DNA of 45,123 bases from STF1-138 sp035356975 (GTDB lineage: Bacteria > Patescibacteriota > Patescibacteriia > UBA1558 > S5-K13), in the NCBI GenBank assembly GCA_035356975.1, contig DAORGW010000006.1:1-45123 (forward strand). Reading direction: 5' to 3'. The position numbers were made by a program, and so were the translations under genes. How positions within the stretch are numbered: position 1 is the stretch's first letter; the number at the start of each line of letters is the position of its first letter. Under the pieces are notes generated by a model. The model had not been told where the DNA came from, made no database searches, and was given only the letters and a program-made list of their open reading frames with translations. Shown in pieces: positions 15,702-23,278 of the stretch.

Positions 15702-16652
15702 ATTTAAAATAGTTTTTGGTTTAAGTTTTGATGATTTCATTTTGATATCTAGTTCTAAAAGTTTTCTATAAATTTCTTCAAGTTCACATAAAGAGTATAG
15801 GTTCACCTGATCTATACTTTTTTTTACAACAAATGGATGAAGTGACAAATGTTTTGCTAGATTATTTTGTGATACCCCGCTCTCAATAGCTGATTTAATC
15901 TGTAATAAAATTCTATATTGTCTTATGATCATTGAAAGTAATTGCTGAACAGTTATTCCAAGAGACATTTGTTCATTTAATAATTTGATTGCCTCGGCTT
16001 TTTTCTTTTCTGCTAATTTTTCTGAAAATAAAAACATATTTTCATTTATAACCGGAGATATAATTTGTCTCATTTCTTCTCTTGAAATTTTTTCTCCGCC
16101 TGAATGATTGGAAACTTTTTGTATTTCATTTGAAAGAGAGAATGAATCATTCCCAATCAATCCTAAAAAATATTCTGCATCTTTTTTATCAATAATTTTT
16201 CCTTGATTTTTAAATTCTTCAATTATCCAATTTAACAATTGAAAATCTGGAAGCTTTTCAAATTCCCATTTATATTTTACCTGCGATAATGACTTCCAAA
16301 TTCTTAATTTTTCTCCACTCAGTGGATTCAATTTTGAGTTGGGTGAAATATTTTCATAAAAAACTAAAATATTATCTTCTTTATCATCCTGAAGCTTTGA
16401 AATGTTTTCTAACAAAAAATCTGCAAATTCTTTACTAACTTTTTGGGATAAAATATTTTTTATTATTACAAGTTTTTTATGCGCTAAAAATCCGGTTTGT
16501 GTAAATTCTTTTGATAAACTTTCAATATCCGGATTTTCAATATTAACAACATTATATCCAGATGGATCAACCTCTTTTATAAATTTATCTTTTATCTGTT
16601 TTAGTTTTATAGATGATCTGTAACTATCATCTCCATATAGAAAGAAGAGCAT
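15681..16652 (-). CDS. holA: DNA polymerase III subunit delta
   Basis: HolA is the delta subunit of the clamp loader; it opens the beta clamp. The 323-residue protein starts with MLFFLYGDDSYRSSIKLKQI, the degenerate AAA+ N-terminus typical of delta (YGDD/E at the position of a P-loop, without GKT). It continues with the domain II helices (QLLNWIIEEF, SNEIQKVSNH) and a C-terminal collar domain with MIIRQYRILLQIK. It is the last gene of the membrane protein-polA-holA run (55-bp gap after polA) and its 3' end overlaps rpsT tail to tail by 21 bp. No Shine-Dalgarno site seen. Confidence 0.92.
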   Translation of the reverse strand: MLFFLYGDDSYRSSIKLKQIKDKFIKEVDPSGYNVVNIENPDIESLSKEFTQTGFLAHKKLVIIKNILSQKVSKEFADFLLENISKLQDDKEDNILVFYENISPNSKLNPLSGEKLRIWKSLSQVKYKWEFEKLPDFQLLNWIIEEFKNQGKIIDKKDAEYFLGLIGNDSFSLSNEIQKVSNHSGGEKISREEMRQIISPVINENMFLFSEKLAEKKKAEAIKLLNEQMSLGITVQQLLSMIIRQYRILLQIKSAIESGVSQNNLAKHLSLHPFVVKKSIDQVNLYSLCELEEIYRKLLELDIKMKSSKLKPKTILNLFFLNV

Positions 16653-16707
16653 ATTTTTAAAAGATTTAATACTTTAAAGATTAAACTTGATAAATTTTAG
16701 ACTATAA

Positions 16708-19386
16708 CTACTTACATTCACCCCAATTACTACCGTAACTTGCTTCGACTCTTATCGGCAATCCAAAGTCATATATATTTTCCATTATATCTTGCACTTT
16801 TTTAGAGACTTTTTCAATATCTTTATTGGGTACTTCAAGCACTAATTCATCGTGCACCTGTAAAAGCATGCGAGAATCGGCTGAAATTGCCCCTAATTCA
16901 CCCGAAATCTTAATCATAGCCATTTTTATAAGATCTGCGGCTGTGCCCTGAATAGGCATATTTATGGCCATTCTCTCTGCTGCTGCTTTTATCATAATTG
17001 CATGTGAGTGAATTTCTGGAATATACCTTTTTCTTCCAAAAAGAGTACAAACATAACCATTTTTTTCTGCAAATGATTTAATTTTTTCCAAATAATTTTT
17101 TACTTTTTTATATAATGTAAAATATTTTTCTATAAAATTTTTGGATTCTTCCATGTTCAAATCAGTTCTTTGCATAAGTCCACGAGGACCTAGTCCATAG
17201 ATAACTCCAAAATTAATTTCTTTTGCCATGCGTCTTTGTGATTTACTTACTTCGTCAAGAGAAATGTTATTAATTTCTGCTGCAGTTCTTAAATGAATAT
17301 CTTCTCCTTTTTTAAAAGAATTTATCATTTTATCATCTTTTGAAAGAGAAGCCACGATACGAAGCTCTATCTGAGAATAATCCAGAGAAATTAAAGAAAA
17401 TCCCGGTTTTGCAATAAAAACTTTTCTAATTTTTTTACCAAGCTCAGATCTAATTGGAATATTTTGTAAATTTGGATCAGATGATGACAGTCTTCCGGTT
17501 GAAGTTACTGCTTGATTAAAGCTCGTATGAATTCTTTTATTTTTATCTGCATTTTCAATCAAAGAATTTACATAGGTTGACTGTAATTTATTTATTTCTC
17601 TATACTCTGAAATCAAATCAATTATTGGATGTAATTCTTTCATTTTATCTAACTCTGATGCTGCGGTTGAAAAACCAGTTTTTGTTGATTTAATTCCTTT
17701 CGTAGAAATTTTTAATTTTTCAAATAAAATTTCTTTTAATTGTTGAGTCGAGTTTACATTAAATTTTTCTCCTGCTAATTTATGAATTTTCTTTGTCAAA
17801 TCGTCTAATTTATTTTGAAAATCTTTTTGTAATTTTTTCAAATAATTCATATCAACCATTATTCCATCCAGCTCCATATCTGATAAAACCTTGAGGAGTG
17901 GCATTTCTAATTTAAAAAACAAATTATCTAATTTTTCTAATTCTAATTGTTTTTTATATTTTTTATATAATCTAAATGTATAATCAGCATCCTCACATGA
18001 ATAATCAGAAACTTTTTTTATTTCAACGTCAGCCATATTTAGCTGACTTTTACCACGCTTTCCAATCAATTCTTCTATTGCCTGCATTCTGTAACCTAAT
18101 TCTGAGTATACTAAATCATCTAATTTTAAACTTCTATCTGTTTTTGAAAGTAAATATCCGGAAATTAATGTATCAAAATAAATATTTTTAAGTTCTATCC
18201 CGTAATTTTTTAAAATTTCATAATCATATTTTATATTGTGTCCTATAACCCTTTTGCTTTCTAATATTTTAGATAATTTATCTAAATATTCTTTTTTATA
18301 TACAACAAAATAAGCCTCTCCCGCTTGAAAACAAAAACTTATTCCTAATAATTTTGCATCAAAAACATTTAAAGATGTGGTTTCTGTGTCGAGAACAAAT
18401 TCTTCTTGAGAATATATTTTCTTATAAAATAAATTGAAATCGGAGTCAGTTTTTACAAGATGATATTTTGAAGAATTTTCTACCCCACGATATTCAAACA
18501 ATGACTCTCTTGCTTTTGAAAATTTGGGAATTTTACTAAGCAAACTTTTAAATTCGTATTTCTGAAAAACATCATAAACTAATTTTTCATTTCTAAAATC
18601 CCATCTAGCTTTTTCTAAACTAAAATCAATTGAGACACTCCTATCTATTGTTGCAAGTTCTTGACTAAAGTATGCATCTTTTTTTCCGTTTATAATTTTT
18701 TCTTTTATTTTATCTGAAAAACTTGAATTTTTAATTTGTTTATAAATCCCGTCTAGAGTTTTAAATTTTTTAAGTAATTCAATTGCTGTTTTTTCACCAA
18801 TTCCCAAAATTCCTGGAATGTTATCAGAAACATCACCTCGAAGAGCCTTGTAATCAATCATCTGTGATGATTTTAGTGAATATCTTTCATAGACAGCTGC
18901 CTCATTATAAATCGTACTTTCTGTAATTCCTCTTTTAAATGTGTAAACTTTTATGTTTTCTCCTACAAGCTGTAAGCAATCCATGTCTCCTGTTACAATA
19001 TAAACTTCTATATCTTTTTTGCCGCGCAATTTTTCTGCAATTGTTCCAATTAAATCATCTGCTTCAAATCCTGATTTTTCAAAAATTGGCACATCAAATG
19101 AGTTTAAAATTTCTTTTATAATTGGAATCTGATCATATAATTCATCTGGTTGCTTTACTCTTTTTGCTTTATAATTTGCAAATTTTTCATGTCTAAATGT
19201 TTTTGCTCTCATATCAAAAGTAGAACATATATATTCTGGTTTTAGTTCAGAAATAATTTTTAAAAACATTGAAGTAAATCCAAAAGCGGCATTTACTATT
19301 ATGCCGTCTTTAGTGCTTAGTTGAGGAATTGCATGCCATGCTCTATGGAGCAGAGCATTTCCATCTATGATAATAAATTTTTTCAT
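16708..19386 (-). CDS. polA: DNA polymerase I
   Basis: Pol I fills gaps and removes RNA primers. The 892-residue enzyme has three domains. The N-terminal 5' nuclease shows IIDGNALLHRAWHA and FEADDLIGTIAE. The 3'-5' proofreading domain appears intact: Exo I LDTETTSL, Exo II GHNIKYDYEIL, Exo III YSCEDADYTFRL. The polymerase domain has motif A DYSQIELRI, the O-helix RRMAKEINFGVIYGLG and motif C VHDELVLEV (residues 844-852). All three activities are therefore plausible; many bacteria have lost the proofreading residues. It follows the small membrane protein gene by 6 bp and precedes holA. Confidence 0.97.
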   Translation of the reverse strand: MKKFIIIDGNALLHRAWHAIPQLSTKDGIIVNAAFGFTSMFLKIISELKPEYICSTFDMRAKTFRHEKFANYKAKRVKQPDELYDQIPIIKEILNSFDVPIFEKSGFEADDLIGTIAEKLRGKKDIEVYIVTGDMDCLQLVGENIKVYTFKRGITESTIYNEAAVYERYSLKSSQMIDYKALRGDVSDNIPGILGIGEKTAIELLKKFKTLDGIYKQIKNSSFSDKIKEKIINGKKDAYFSQELATIDRSVSIDFSLEKARWDFRNEKLVYDVFQKYEFKSLLSKIPKFSKARESLFEYRGVENSSKYHLVKTDSDFNLFYKKIYSQEEFVLDTETTSLNVFDAKLLGISFCFQAGEAYFVVYKKEYLDKLSKILESKRVIGHNIKYDYEILKNYGIELKNIYFDTLISGYLLSKTDRSLKLDDLVYSELGYRMQAIEELIGKRGKSQLNMADVEIKKVSDYSCEDADYTFRLYKKYKKQLELEKLDNLFFKLEMPLLKVLSDMELDGIMVDMNYLKKLQKDFQNKLDDLTKKIHKLAGEKFNVNSTQQLKEILFEKLKISTKGIKSTKTGFSTAASELDKMKELHPIIDLISEYREINKLQSTYVNSLIENADKNKRIHTSFNQAVTSTGRLSSSDPNLQNIPIRSELGKKIRKVFIAKPGFSLISLDYSQIELRIVASLSKDDKMINSFKKGEDIHLRTAAEINNISLDEVSKSQRRMAKEINFGVIYGLGPRGLMQRTDLNMEESKNFIEKYFTLYKKVKNYLEKIKSFAEKNGYVCTLFGRKRYIPEIHSHAIMIKAAAERMAINMPIQGTAADLIKMAMIKISGELGAISADSRMLLQVHDELVLEVPNKDIEKVSKKVQDIMENIYDFGLPIRVEASYGSNWGECK

Positions 19387-19392
19387 GTTTTA

Positions 19393-19734
19393 TTAAAAGC
19401 CTAATATAAAGAAGATAAAAAGTATTATTCCAAAAATATAAAATGAATATGCAAAATTCTTTTTCTGAAAAAATAACTTAAATCCACTGTGTTCAAAAAG
19501 TGGCCTATAATTTATATAATTTGAAAATATCATTCCAAAAATTTCATAAAATCCGATTGATAAAAATATAACAAGATAAAGTTCAATTATTACCATAAGT
19601 AAATTATTTGGAAAAGCCAAAATCATTGGATAAAAAAACGTAAGGCCAATTATTGTTCCTATAAAAACACCTGTAAGTGAAATTATAAGCTTAAAAATGT
19701 GATAAAGTGGATTATTAGCTTTTATGTGTTTCAT
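19393..19734 (-). CDS. Small multi-pass membrane protein, unknown function
   Basis: A 113-residue hydrophobic protein with three likely membrane helices: about 13-34 (IISLTGVFIGTIIGLTFF), 43-66 (LLMVIIELYLVIFLSIGF) and 95-112 (YIFGIILFIFFILGF). I do not recognise a family. A short basic loop with FFQKKNF lies before the last helix. It is the first gene of the polA-holA transcript. The promoter at 19741-19768 ends only 6 nt before the ATG, so the mRNA should be leaderless. Any link to replication is only by position. Confidence 0.75.
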   Translation of the reverse strand: MKHIKANNPLYHIFKLIISLTGVFIGTIIGLTFFYPMILAFPNNLLMVIIELYLVIFLSIGFYEIFGMIFSNYINYRPLFEHSGFKLFFQKKNFAYSFYIFGIILFIFFILGF

Positions 19735-19740
19735 GTATAT

Positions 19741-19768
19741 ATTTTATCACGTCATGTAATTGGGTCAA
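19741..19768 (-). promoter_or_regulatory. Promoter of the membrane protein-polA-holA run
   Basis: Minus strand: -35 TTGACC (19768-19763), 16-bp spacer, -10 TAAAAT (19746-19741) preceded by TGA. The ATG begins 7 nt after the -10. GGTCAAC at this -35 has an inverted copy GTTGACC near 19794-19800. Confidence 0.65.
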
Positions 19769-19819
19769 CCTATAAAAAACAATAAAATAATATTAAGTTG
19801 ACCTATTTTAATAGGCTAG

Positions 19820-19848
19820 TTGAAAATATTGTTTTTTTCTGATAATAT
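19820..19848 (+). promoter_or_regulatory. Promoter of tRNA-Cys
   Basis: -35 TTGAAA (19820-19825), 17-bp spacer, -10 TAATAT (19843-19848) preceded by TGA. The tRNA begins 16 bp after the -10. Confidence 0.65.
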
Positions 19849-19864
19849 TTACACATAATAAAAT

Positions 19865-19939
<75 letters not shown>

Positions 19940-19963
19940 AATACTATTTATATAGAAATAAAA

Positions 19964-19985
19964 AAACTCCGTCTAAACGGAGTTT
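19964..19985. terminator. Terminator after tRNA-Cys, also serving the 3D-domain gene
   Basis: Perfect 9-bp stem AAACTCCGT / ACGGAGTTT with loop CTAA, A run before and T-rich after; works in both directions. Confidence 0.82.
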
Positions 19986-19999
19986 ATTGTATAAAATCT

Positions 20000-20572
20000 T
20001 TAATAAACCTGAATTTCTAATGTTCTTCTACCAAATTGAATTGCGTCGCCTTTATCTTTCATCCAAATATCTACATGATTTTGATATCTTGAATTCATTC
20101 TATCTACAACAGTAAATACTCTATCTGGATCAATTGATGGAATTCTTACTTTGGTTCCAAATGCAAACATATTTGTAGCAATAACATCTTCTTGATTATG
20201 TTCACACAGATTAAAACCGTTTGCTGTTATACATGGAGATGAGTCAGTTTGAGCCACTTCTGAAGTATATGCACTAACAGAAACTACATGTTTTTTTGGT
20301 ATTCTATCAGTCGGTATTGGGAACATATCTGAGCCAACAATCAAAACATCAATATTTTCACTCTCTATAAATAAAATACTCGAGCTTGGCTCATCAATCT
20401 GTCCAAACAGACCATCTGATGTGCTGTTTGTTGCTGTTGCAGCTATACTCTGATGAGGAAACGCTAAAGAACAAAATACACTTACAGCGAGTAATAGTGT
20501 TTTTGAACTATTATATACTGATTTTGCATATTTTCTAGTTTTTTTAACTATTTTTAGAGCTTTTTTAGACAT
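20000..20572 (-). CDS. Secreted 3D-domain protein (RlpA/MltA-like barrel)
   Basis: Starting at ATG 20572 gives 190 residues: basic N-terminus, a signal or anchor helix (TLLLAVSVFCSLAF) ending in an AxA-like site (SIAATA), a linker, then a 3D domain. That domain shows VSAYTSEVAQTDSSP, MFAFGTKVRIP, FTVVDRMNSRY and VDIWMKD, carrying the three conserved aspartates, and a final FGRRTLEIQVY. 3D domains occur in cell-wall lytic transglycosylases and resuscitation factors, so a role in peptidoglycan is likely. The longer ORF from 20641 is excluded because the promoter -10 (20632-20637) lies inside it. Single-gene unit with own promoter and terminator. Confidence 0.88.
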   Translation of the reverse strand: MSKKALKIVKKTRKYAKSVYNSSKTLLLAVSVFCSLAFPHQSIAATATNSTSDGLFGQIDEPSSSILFIESENIDVLIVGSDMFPIPTDRIPKKHVVSVSAYTSEVAQTDSSPCITANGFNLCEHNQEDVIATNMFAFGTKVRIPSIDPDRVFTVVDRMNSRYQNHVDIWMKDKGDAIQFGRRTLEIQVY

Positions 20573-20631
20573 ATAAATATAGTTTTTAGGTATTAAAAAA
20601 TATCTAGCACATAGCTTAGATATTTCATAAG

Positions 20632-20660
20632 ATAATATCATATCTAAATTTTTTTGTCAA
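20632..20660 (-). promoter_or_regulatory. Promoter of the 3D-domain gene
   Basis: Minus strand: perfect -35 TTGACA (20660-20655), 17-bp spacer, -10 TATTAT (20637-20632) preceded by TGA. Predicted leader about 52 nt to ATG 20572. Confidence 0.78.
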
Positions 20661-20695
20661 CCCCGTATATCTAAAAACAAATATTAAAAATAAAT

Positions 20696-20727
20696 CAAAA
20701 AACAGTTTCTCTATTCAAGAAAACCGT
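20696..20727 (-). terminator. Terminator of the uvrA-led transcript
   Basis: Minus strand: stem ACGGTTT / AAACTGT (one G-T pair) around a 12-nt loop, followed by TTTTTTG. Confidence 0.6.
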
Positions 20728-20744
20728 CCTTTTGTTATAAATTA

Positions 20745-21059
20745 TTACTCAATCACACTTCCCTCCGTATAATCACCAAACAATGATTCATCTAAATCAA
20801 ATACTAATGTATTCCAAGTTGTTCCAAATAATCTTCTTGCTGTTTTTTCTGTTTTAATCCAATGTATTAGACCATTATCATCATCTACTAGATATACTTT
20901 AGGAACAGATGGTATTTTAAATAGTGTTCCTTTCTTAAATAATACATTCTTACCTAGTTTATACATTGAAAAATCAATATCTTCTTTGTTGTCTACAAAA
21001 CTAAAGTCTTTATTAAATGTGGTGAGGGTAGATATTCCCCCAACCTCGCAGGTTGACAA
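20745..21059 (-). CDS. Short fragment-like protein with a Patescibacteria surface-protein type module
   Basis: Open frame of up to 104 residues with no ATG before residue 32 (20966); the only earlier start is a TTG inside a palindromic repeat. From residue 38 it reads VLFKKGTLFKIPSVPKVYL, then VDDDNGLIHWIKTEKTARRL and a LFGDYTEGSVIE ending. This resembles modules found in larger surface proteins of this phylum (pattern: G-T-L-x-K, VYLVDD, then YxxG near the end). No signal peptide remains. It looks like the C-terminal remnant of a longer protein cut off at the repeats at 21041-21071, though expression behind the ligase gene is possible. Confidence 0.5.
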   Translation of the reverse strand: MSTCEVGGISTLTTFNKDFSFVDNKEDIDFSMYKLGKNVLFKKGTLFKIPSVPKVYLVDDDNGLIHWIKTEKTARRLFGTTWNTLVFDLDESLFGDYTEGSVIE

Positions 21060-21071
21060 CCTCGCGGGTTG
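21041..21071. repeat. Tandem pair of GC-rich 15-bp palindromes
   Basis: CAACCTCGCAGGTTG (21041-21055) and CAACCTCGCGGGTTG (21057-21071), one base apart. Each is a near-perfect palindrome (CAACC/GGTTG arms). They stand out in AT-rich surroundings and resemble REP-type elements. Confidence 0.75.
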
Positions 21072-21081
21072 AATAAATATT

Positions 21082-22347
21082 TTAAAAGTTTAAAATTAAA
21101 AAACTCATTATTAGTCCACTCCAAGAAGTCCAAAAATAATGATCAAAAAAATTAATTATCAAAATTATTAAAATTGGCAACATTAACAAATATTTTTTTT
21201 CTTTTATTTTTGAAAATATTAGATATACAAAAATTAAAATATAAGATATTAATCCCAGAATTCCCAGCTCACTAAAAATAAGAAGATAAACATTGTGAAC
21301 CGGCTGATAATCCCAAATATTTAAATTTGAGTTTATATTTTTGTAAACATATGGAATATAGTTACCCAATCCTACACCAGATATCCAATTGCTTTCTATA
21401 ATTTGATGTGCTTGATCACTTAGAAGTGACCTGTCGCTTATTGATTTTTGCTCCAGTCTATTTAATTGTTCTATTCTTGGACTTATTAGATCTTTAAAAA
21501 CAAACATATTTATTAAAGAAAATAAACATATAATCACAAACATGGGAAGCATTATTTTGAAATCCTTTTTTATTATTGAATAAACTAATAAAAATAATAA
21601 ACACATGAAAAGCGCCAAAAATCCGGATCTAGAAAAAGTTAATATAAGAACTTGAAACAAAAATAATAGACTGGTCCAAAAAAAAATCTTTTTATATTTA
21701 TCGTTAAATAAATTATTTAAAAATAAAATTATTAAAAATATAATAGAAATAGCTAAAAATCCGGCAAAAATGTTAGGATGAGAAAATCCACCATAAACTC
21801 TTAAAAATCTTCCGTAATTATTTTCTAAAACAGAAACTCCGCCAGATGATGCAATTTGTGATGAAATTCCTAAATATTTATTTGCTTTTATTTCTTGATT
21901 AAAAAATTGAAAATAGCCAAAAATAGAATGCAAAATTACTGAAACAATAAAAATATAAAATACTTTGCGCCAATCAATTTTTATAAATTGTAAAATATAA
22001 ACAATTGTTATGCATTCAAAAATTCTAAAAAGTGAATAGAAATAAATTTCTGTATTTTCAGCAAAAAAATAACTAATTGTACATATTATGAAAAACAAAT
22101 AAATAAAATAAAAATATTTATTTGACCTAATATTTTTTATTTCTTTTATTTTAAAAAATATAAATAATAAAAAAATTACTAAAAAAATAATATCCGTAAA
22201 ATAAATTGACAATTTTCCATATTCAAATTGTTTAGAGCCTAGAGTTAGATAAGAAAATATATATCTTGTTTGAAGAGTTATAAAAAATATAAAAATATAT
22301 ATTAAATATTCAATAATTTTATTAATTTTTTCTTTAGTTTTAAACAT
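21082..22347 (-). CDS. O-antigen ligase / Wzy-like polymerase family membrane protein
   Basis: A 421-residue integral membrane protein with about 10-12 hydrophobic helices and a large external loop near residues 260-350. That loop holds GVGLGNYIPY and is followed by QPVHNVYLLIFSELGILGL, the Wzy_C/O-antigen ligase signature with the conserved HN. Such proteins polymerise or ligate surface polysaccharide on the outer side of the membrane. It overlaps the nucleotidyltransferase-like gene by 8 bp. A second family member is at 36229-37530. No glycosyltransferase genes lie beside it. Confidence 0.85.
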   Translation of the reverse strand: MFKTKEKINKIIEYLIYIFIFFITLQTRYIFSYLTLGSKQFEYGKLSIYFTDIIFLVIFLLFIFFKIKEIKNIRSNKYFYFIYLFFIICTISYFFAENTEIYFYSLFRIFECITIVYILQFIKIDWRKVFYIFIVSVILHSIFGYFQFFNQEIKANKYLGISSQIASSGGVSVLENNYGRFLRVYGGFSHPNIFAGFLAISIIFLIILFLNNLFNDKYKKIFFWTSLLFLFQVLILTFSRSGFLALFMCLLFLLVYSIIKKDFKIMLPMFVIICLFSLINMFVFKDLISPRIEQLNRLEQKSISDRSLLSDQAHQIIESNWISGVGLGNYIPYVYKNINSNLNIWDYQPVHNVYLLIFSELGILGLISYILIFVYLIFSKIKEKKYLLMLPILIILIINFFDHYFWTSWSGLIMSFLILNF

Positions 22348-23278
22348 TTTTGGATAAAAATTTTGTTCTTTCTAAAAATATTTTATTATAATATTTTCTT
22401 GGATCTGTTTCATGAAATTTAAGCATTCTATCATTTACGATTACTTCCTTACCACCATTATTTCTTTTTGATTTTTTGTTAAATGACATTTTAAAAAGTT
22501 GTATTTCTTCTAATATATAATTTAAAAATCTTCCAAAATCATTATCTAAAACGATCTCAAAAAATTTTTTAAATGACTGTGATGCCTCTGATTCTTTTAT
22601 GAAACTCTCTGATATATTATTAAACGCAATAAAATTTGGTAATCTTTTCAAAATCCACTGATTTTGTTTTATAAAATTAAAGTATTCATTTTTTCCTAAA
22701 ATTGAAAAAATTTGTGTAAACCAAAAATAAAACCATAATTCATCTTCATAACACAATTCTTCTAAATTTAGATTTTCATCCGTTAAATAAAAATTTAAAC
22801 ACAATCTATCTTTTATTTTTTTTCCATGTCTTCTTATTCCTAAAATATGAGATATTATAGTTACAAAAAATCTGGAAAACCACAAATAATCTTTTTTTAT
22901 TATTATAAAAAGATCAATGTCAGATTTTTTTTCTGTATTAAAGTGTGGTATTGAACCCGATAAACAAACGCATTTTACAAAAGGAATATATCTTATAAAT
23001 TGAGATTTTTTTATGGCTAACCTTATTTTTTTTTCACTATTTAATCTATTTTGATTTCTAATTTCTAAATTATTCTTTTTTCCTTTTAAAAAATAAAATC
23101 CATTTTTGGATTCTATATATCTTTTAAGATTTTCGCTTGTTTCTAGCGTATAAATAATATTTTTTAATTCTGATTTATAATCAATTAAATATTGAAATAT
23201 CTCCATAGATGACAAAGGATGATTAAATATATCAAAATATATAATTGTCTTTAATATTGATTTTTCTAATTCATTCAT
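22340..23278 (-). CDS. Nucleotidyltransferase-fold protein with N-terminal winged-helix-like region
   Basis: A 312-residue protein. The central segment has the minimal nucleotidyltransferase motif: GS at 108-109, then SDID at 119-122 followed by LFIII, a metal-binding DxD pair. The N-terminal 65 residues (LEKSILKTIIYFDIFNHPLS) look like a winged helix. The C-terminal half is helical with several aromatic clusters. The substrate is unknown. It overlaps uvrA by 4 bp (ATGA) and the ligase gene by 8 bp, so the three are co-translated. Association with surface-polysaccharide genes suggests a role there, but this is inference. Confidence 0.75.
   Translation of the reverse strand: MNELEKSILKTIIYFDIFNHPLSSMEIFQYLIDYKSELKNIIYTLETSENLKRYIESKNGFYFLKGKKNNLEIRNQNRLNSEKKIRLAIKKSQFIRYIPFVKCVCLSGSIPHFNTEKKSDIDLFIIIKKDYLWFSRFFVTIISHILGIRRHGKKIKDRLCLNFYLTDENLNLEELCYEDELWFYFWFTQIFSILGKNEYFNFIKQNQWILKRLPNFIAFNNISESFIKESEASQSFKKFFEIVLDNDFGRFLNYILEEIQLFKMSFNKKSKRNNGGKEVIVNDRMLKFHETDPRKYYNKIFLERTKFLSKNV

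Noticed and set aside
19763..19800. GGTCAAC ... GTTGACC as an operator
   Set aside because: One arm is simply the -35 box TTGACC; the 24-bp gap and 7-bp arms are weak evidence for a protein site.
20573..20641. Longer start for the 3D-domain protein at 20641
   Set aside because: A near-consensus promoter -10 lies at 20632-20637 inside this stretch, so the RNA would begin after that ATG.
23275..23278. Alternative genetic code with UGA as glycine (SR1/Gracilibacteria)
   Set aside because: uvrA ends in TGA within an ATGA overlap at the expected protein end, and all other genes read normally with the standard bacterial code.
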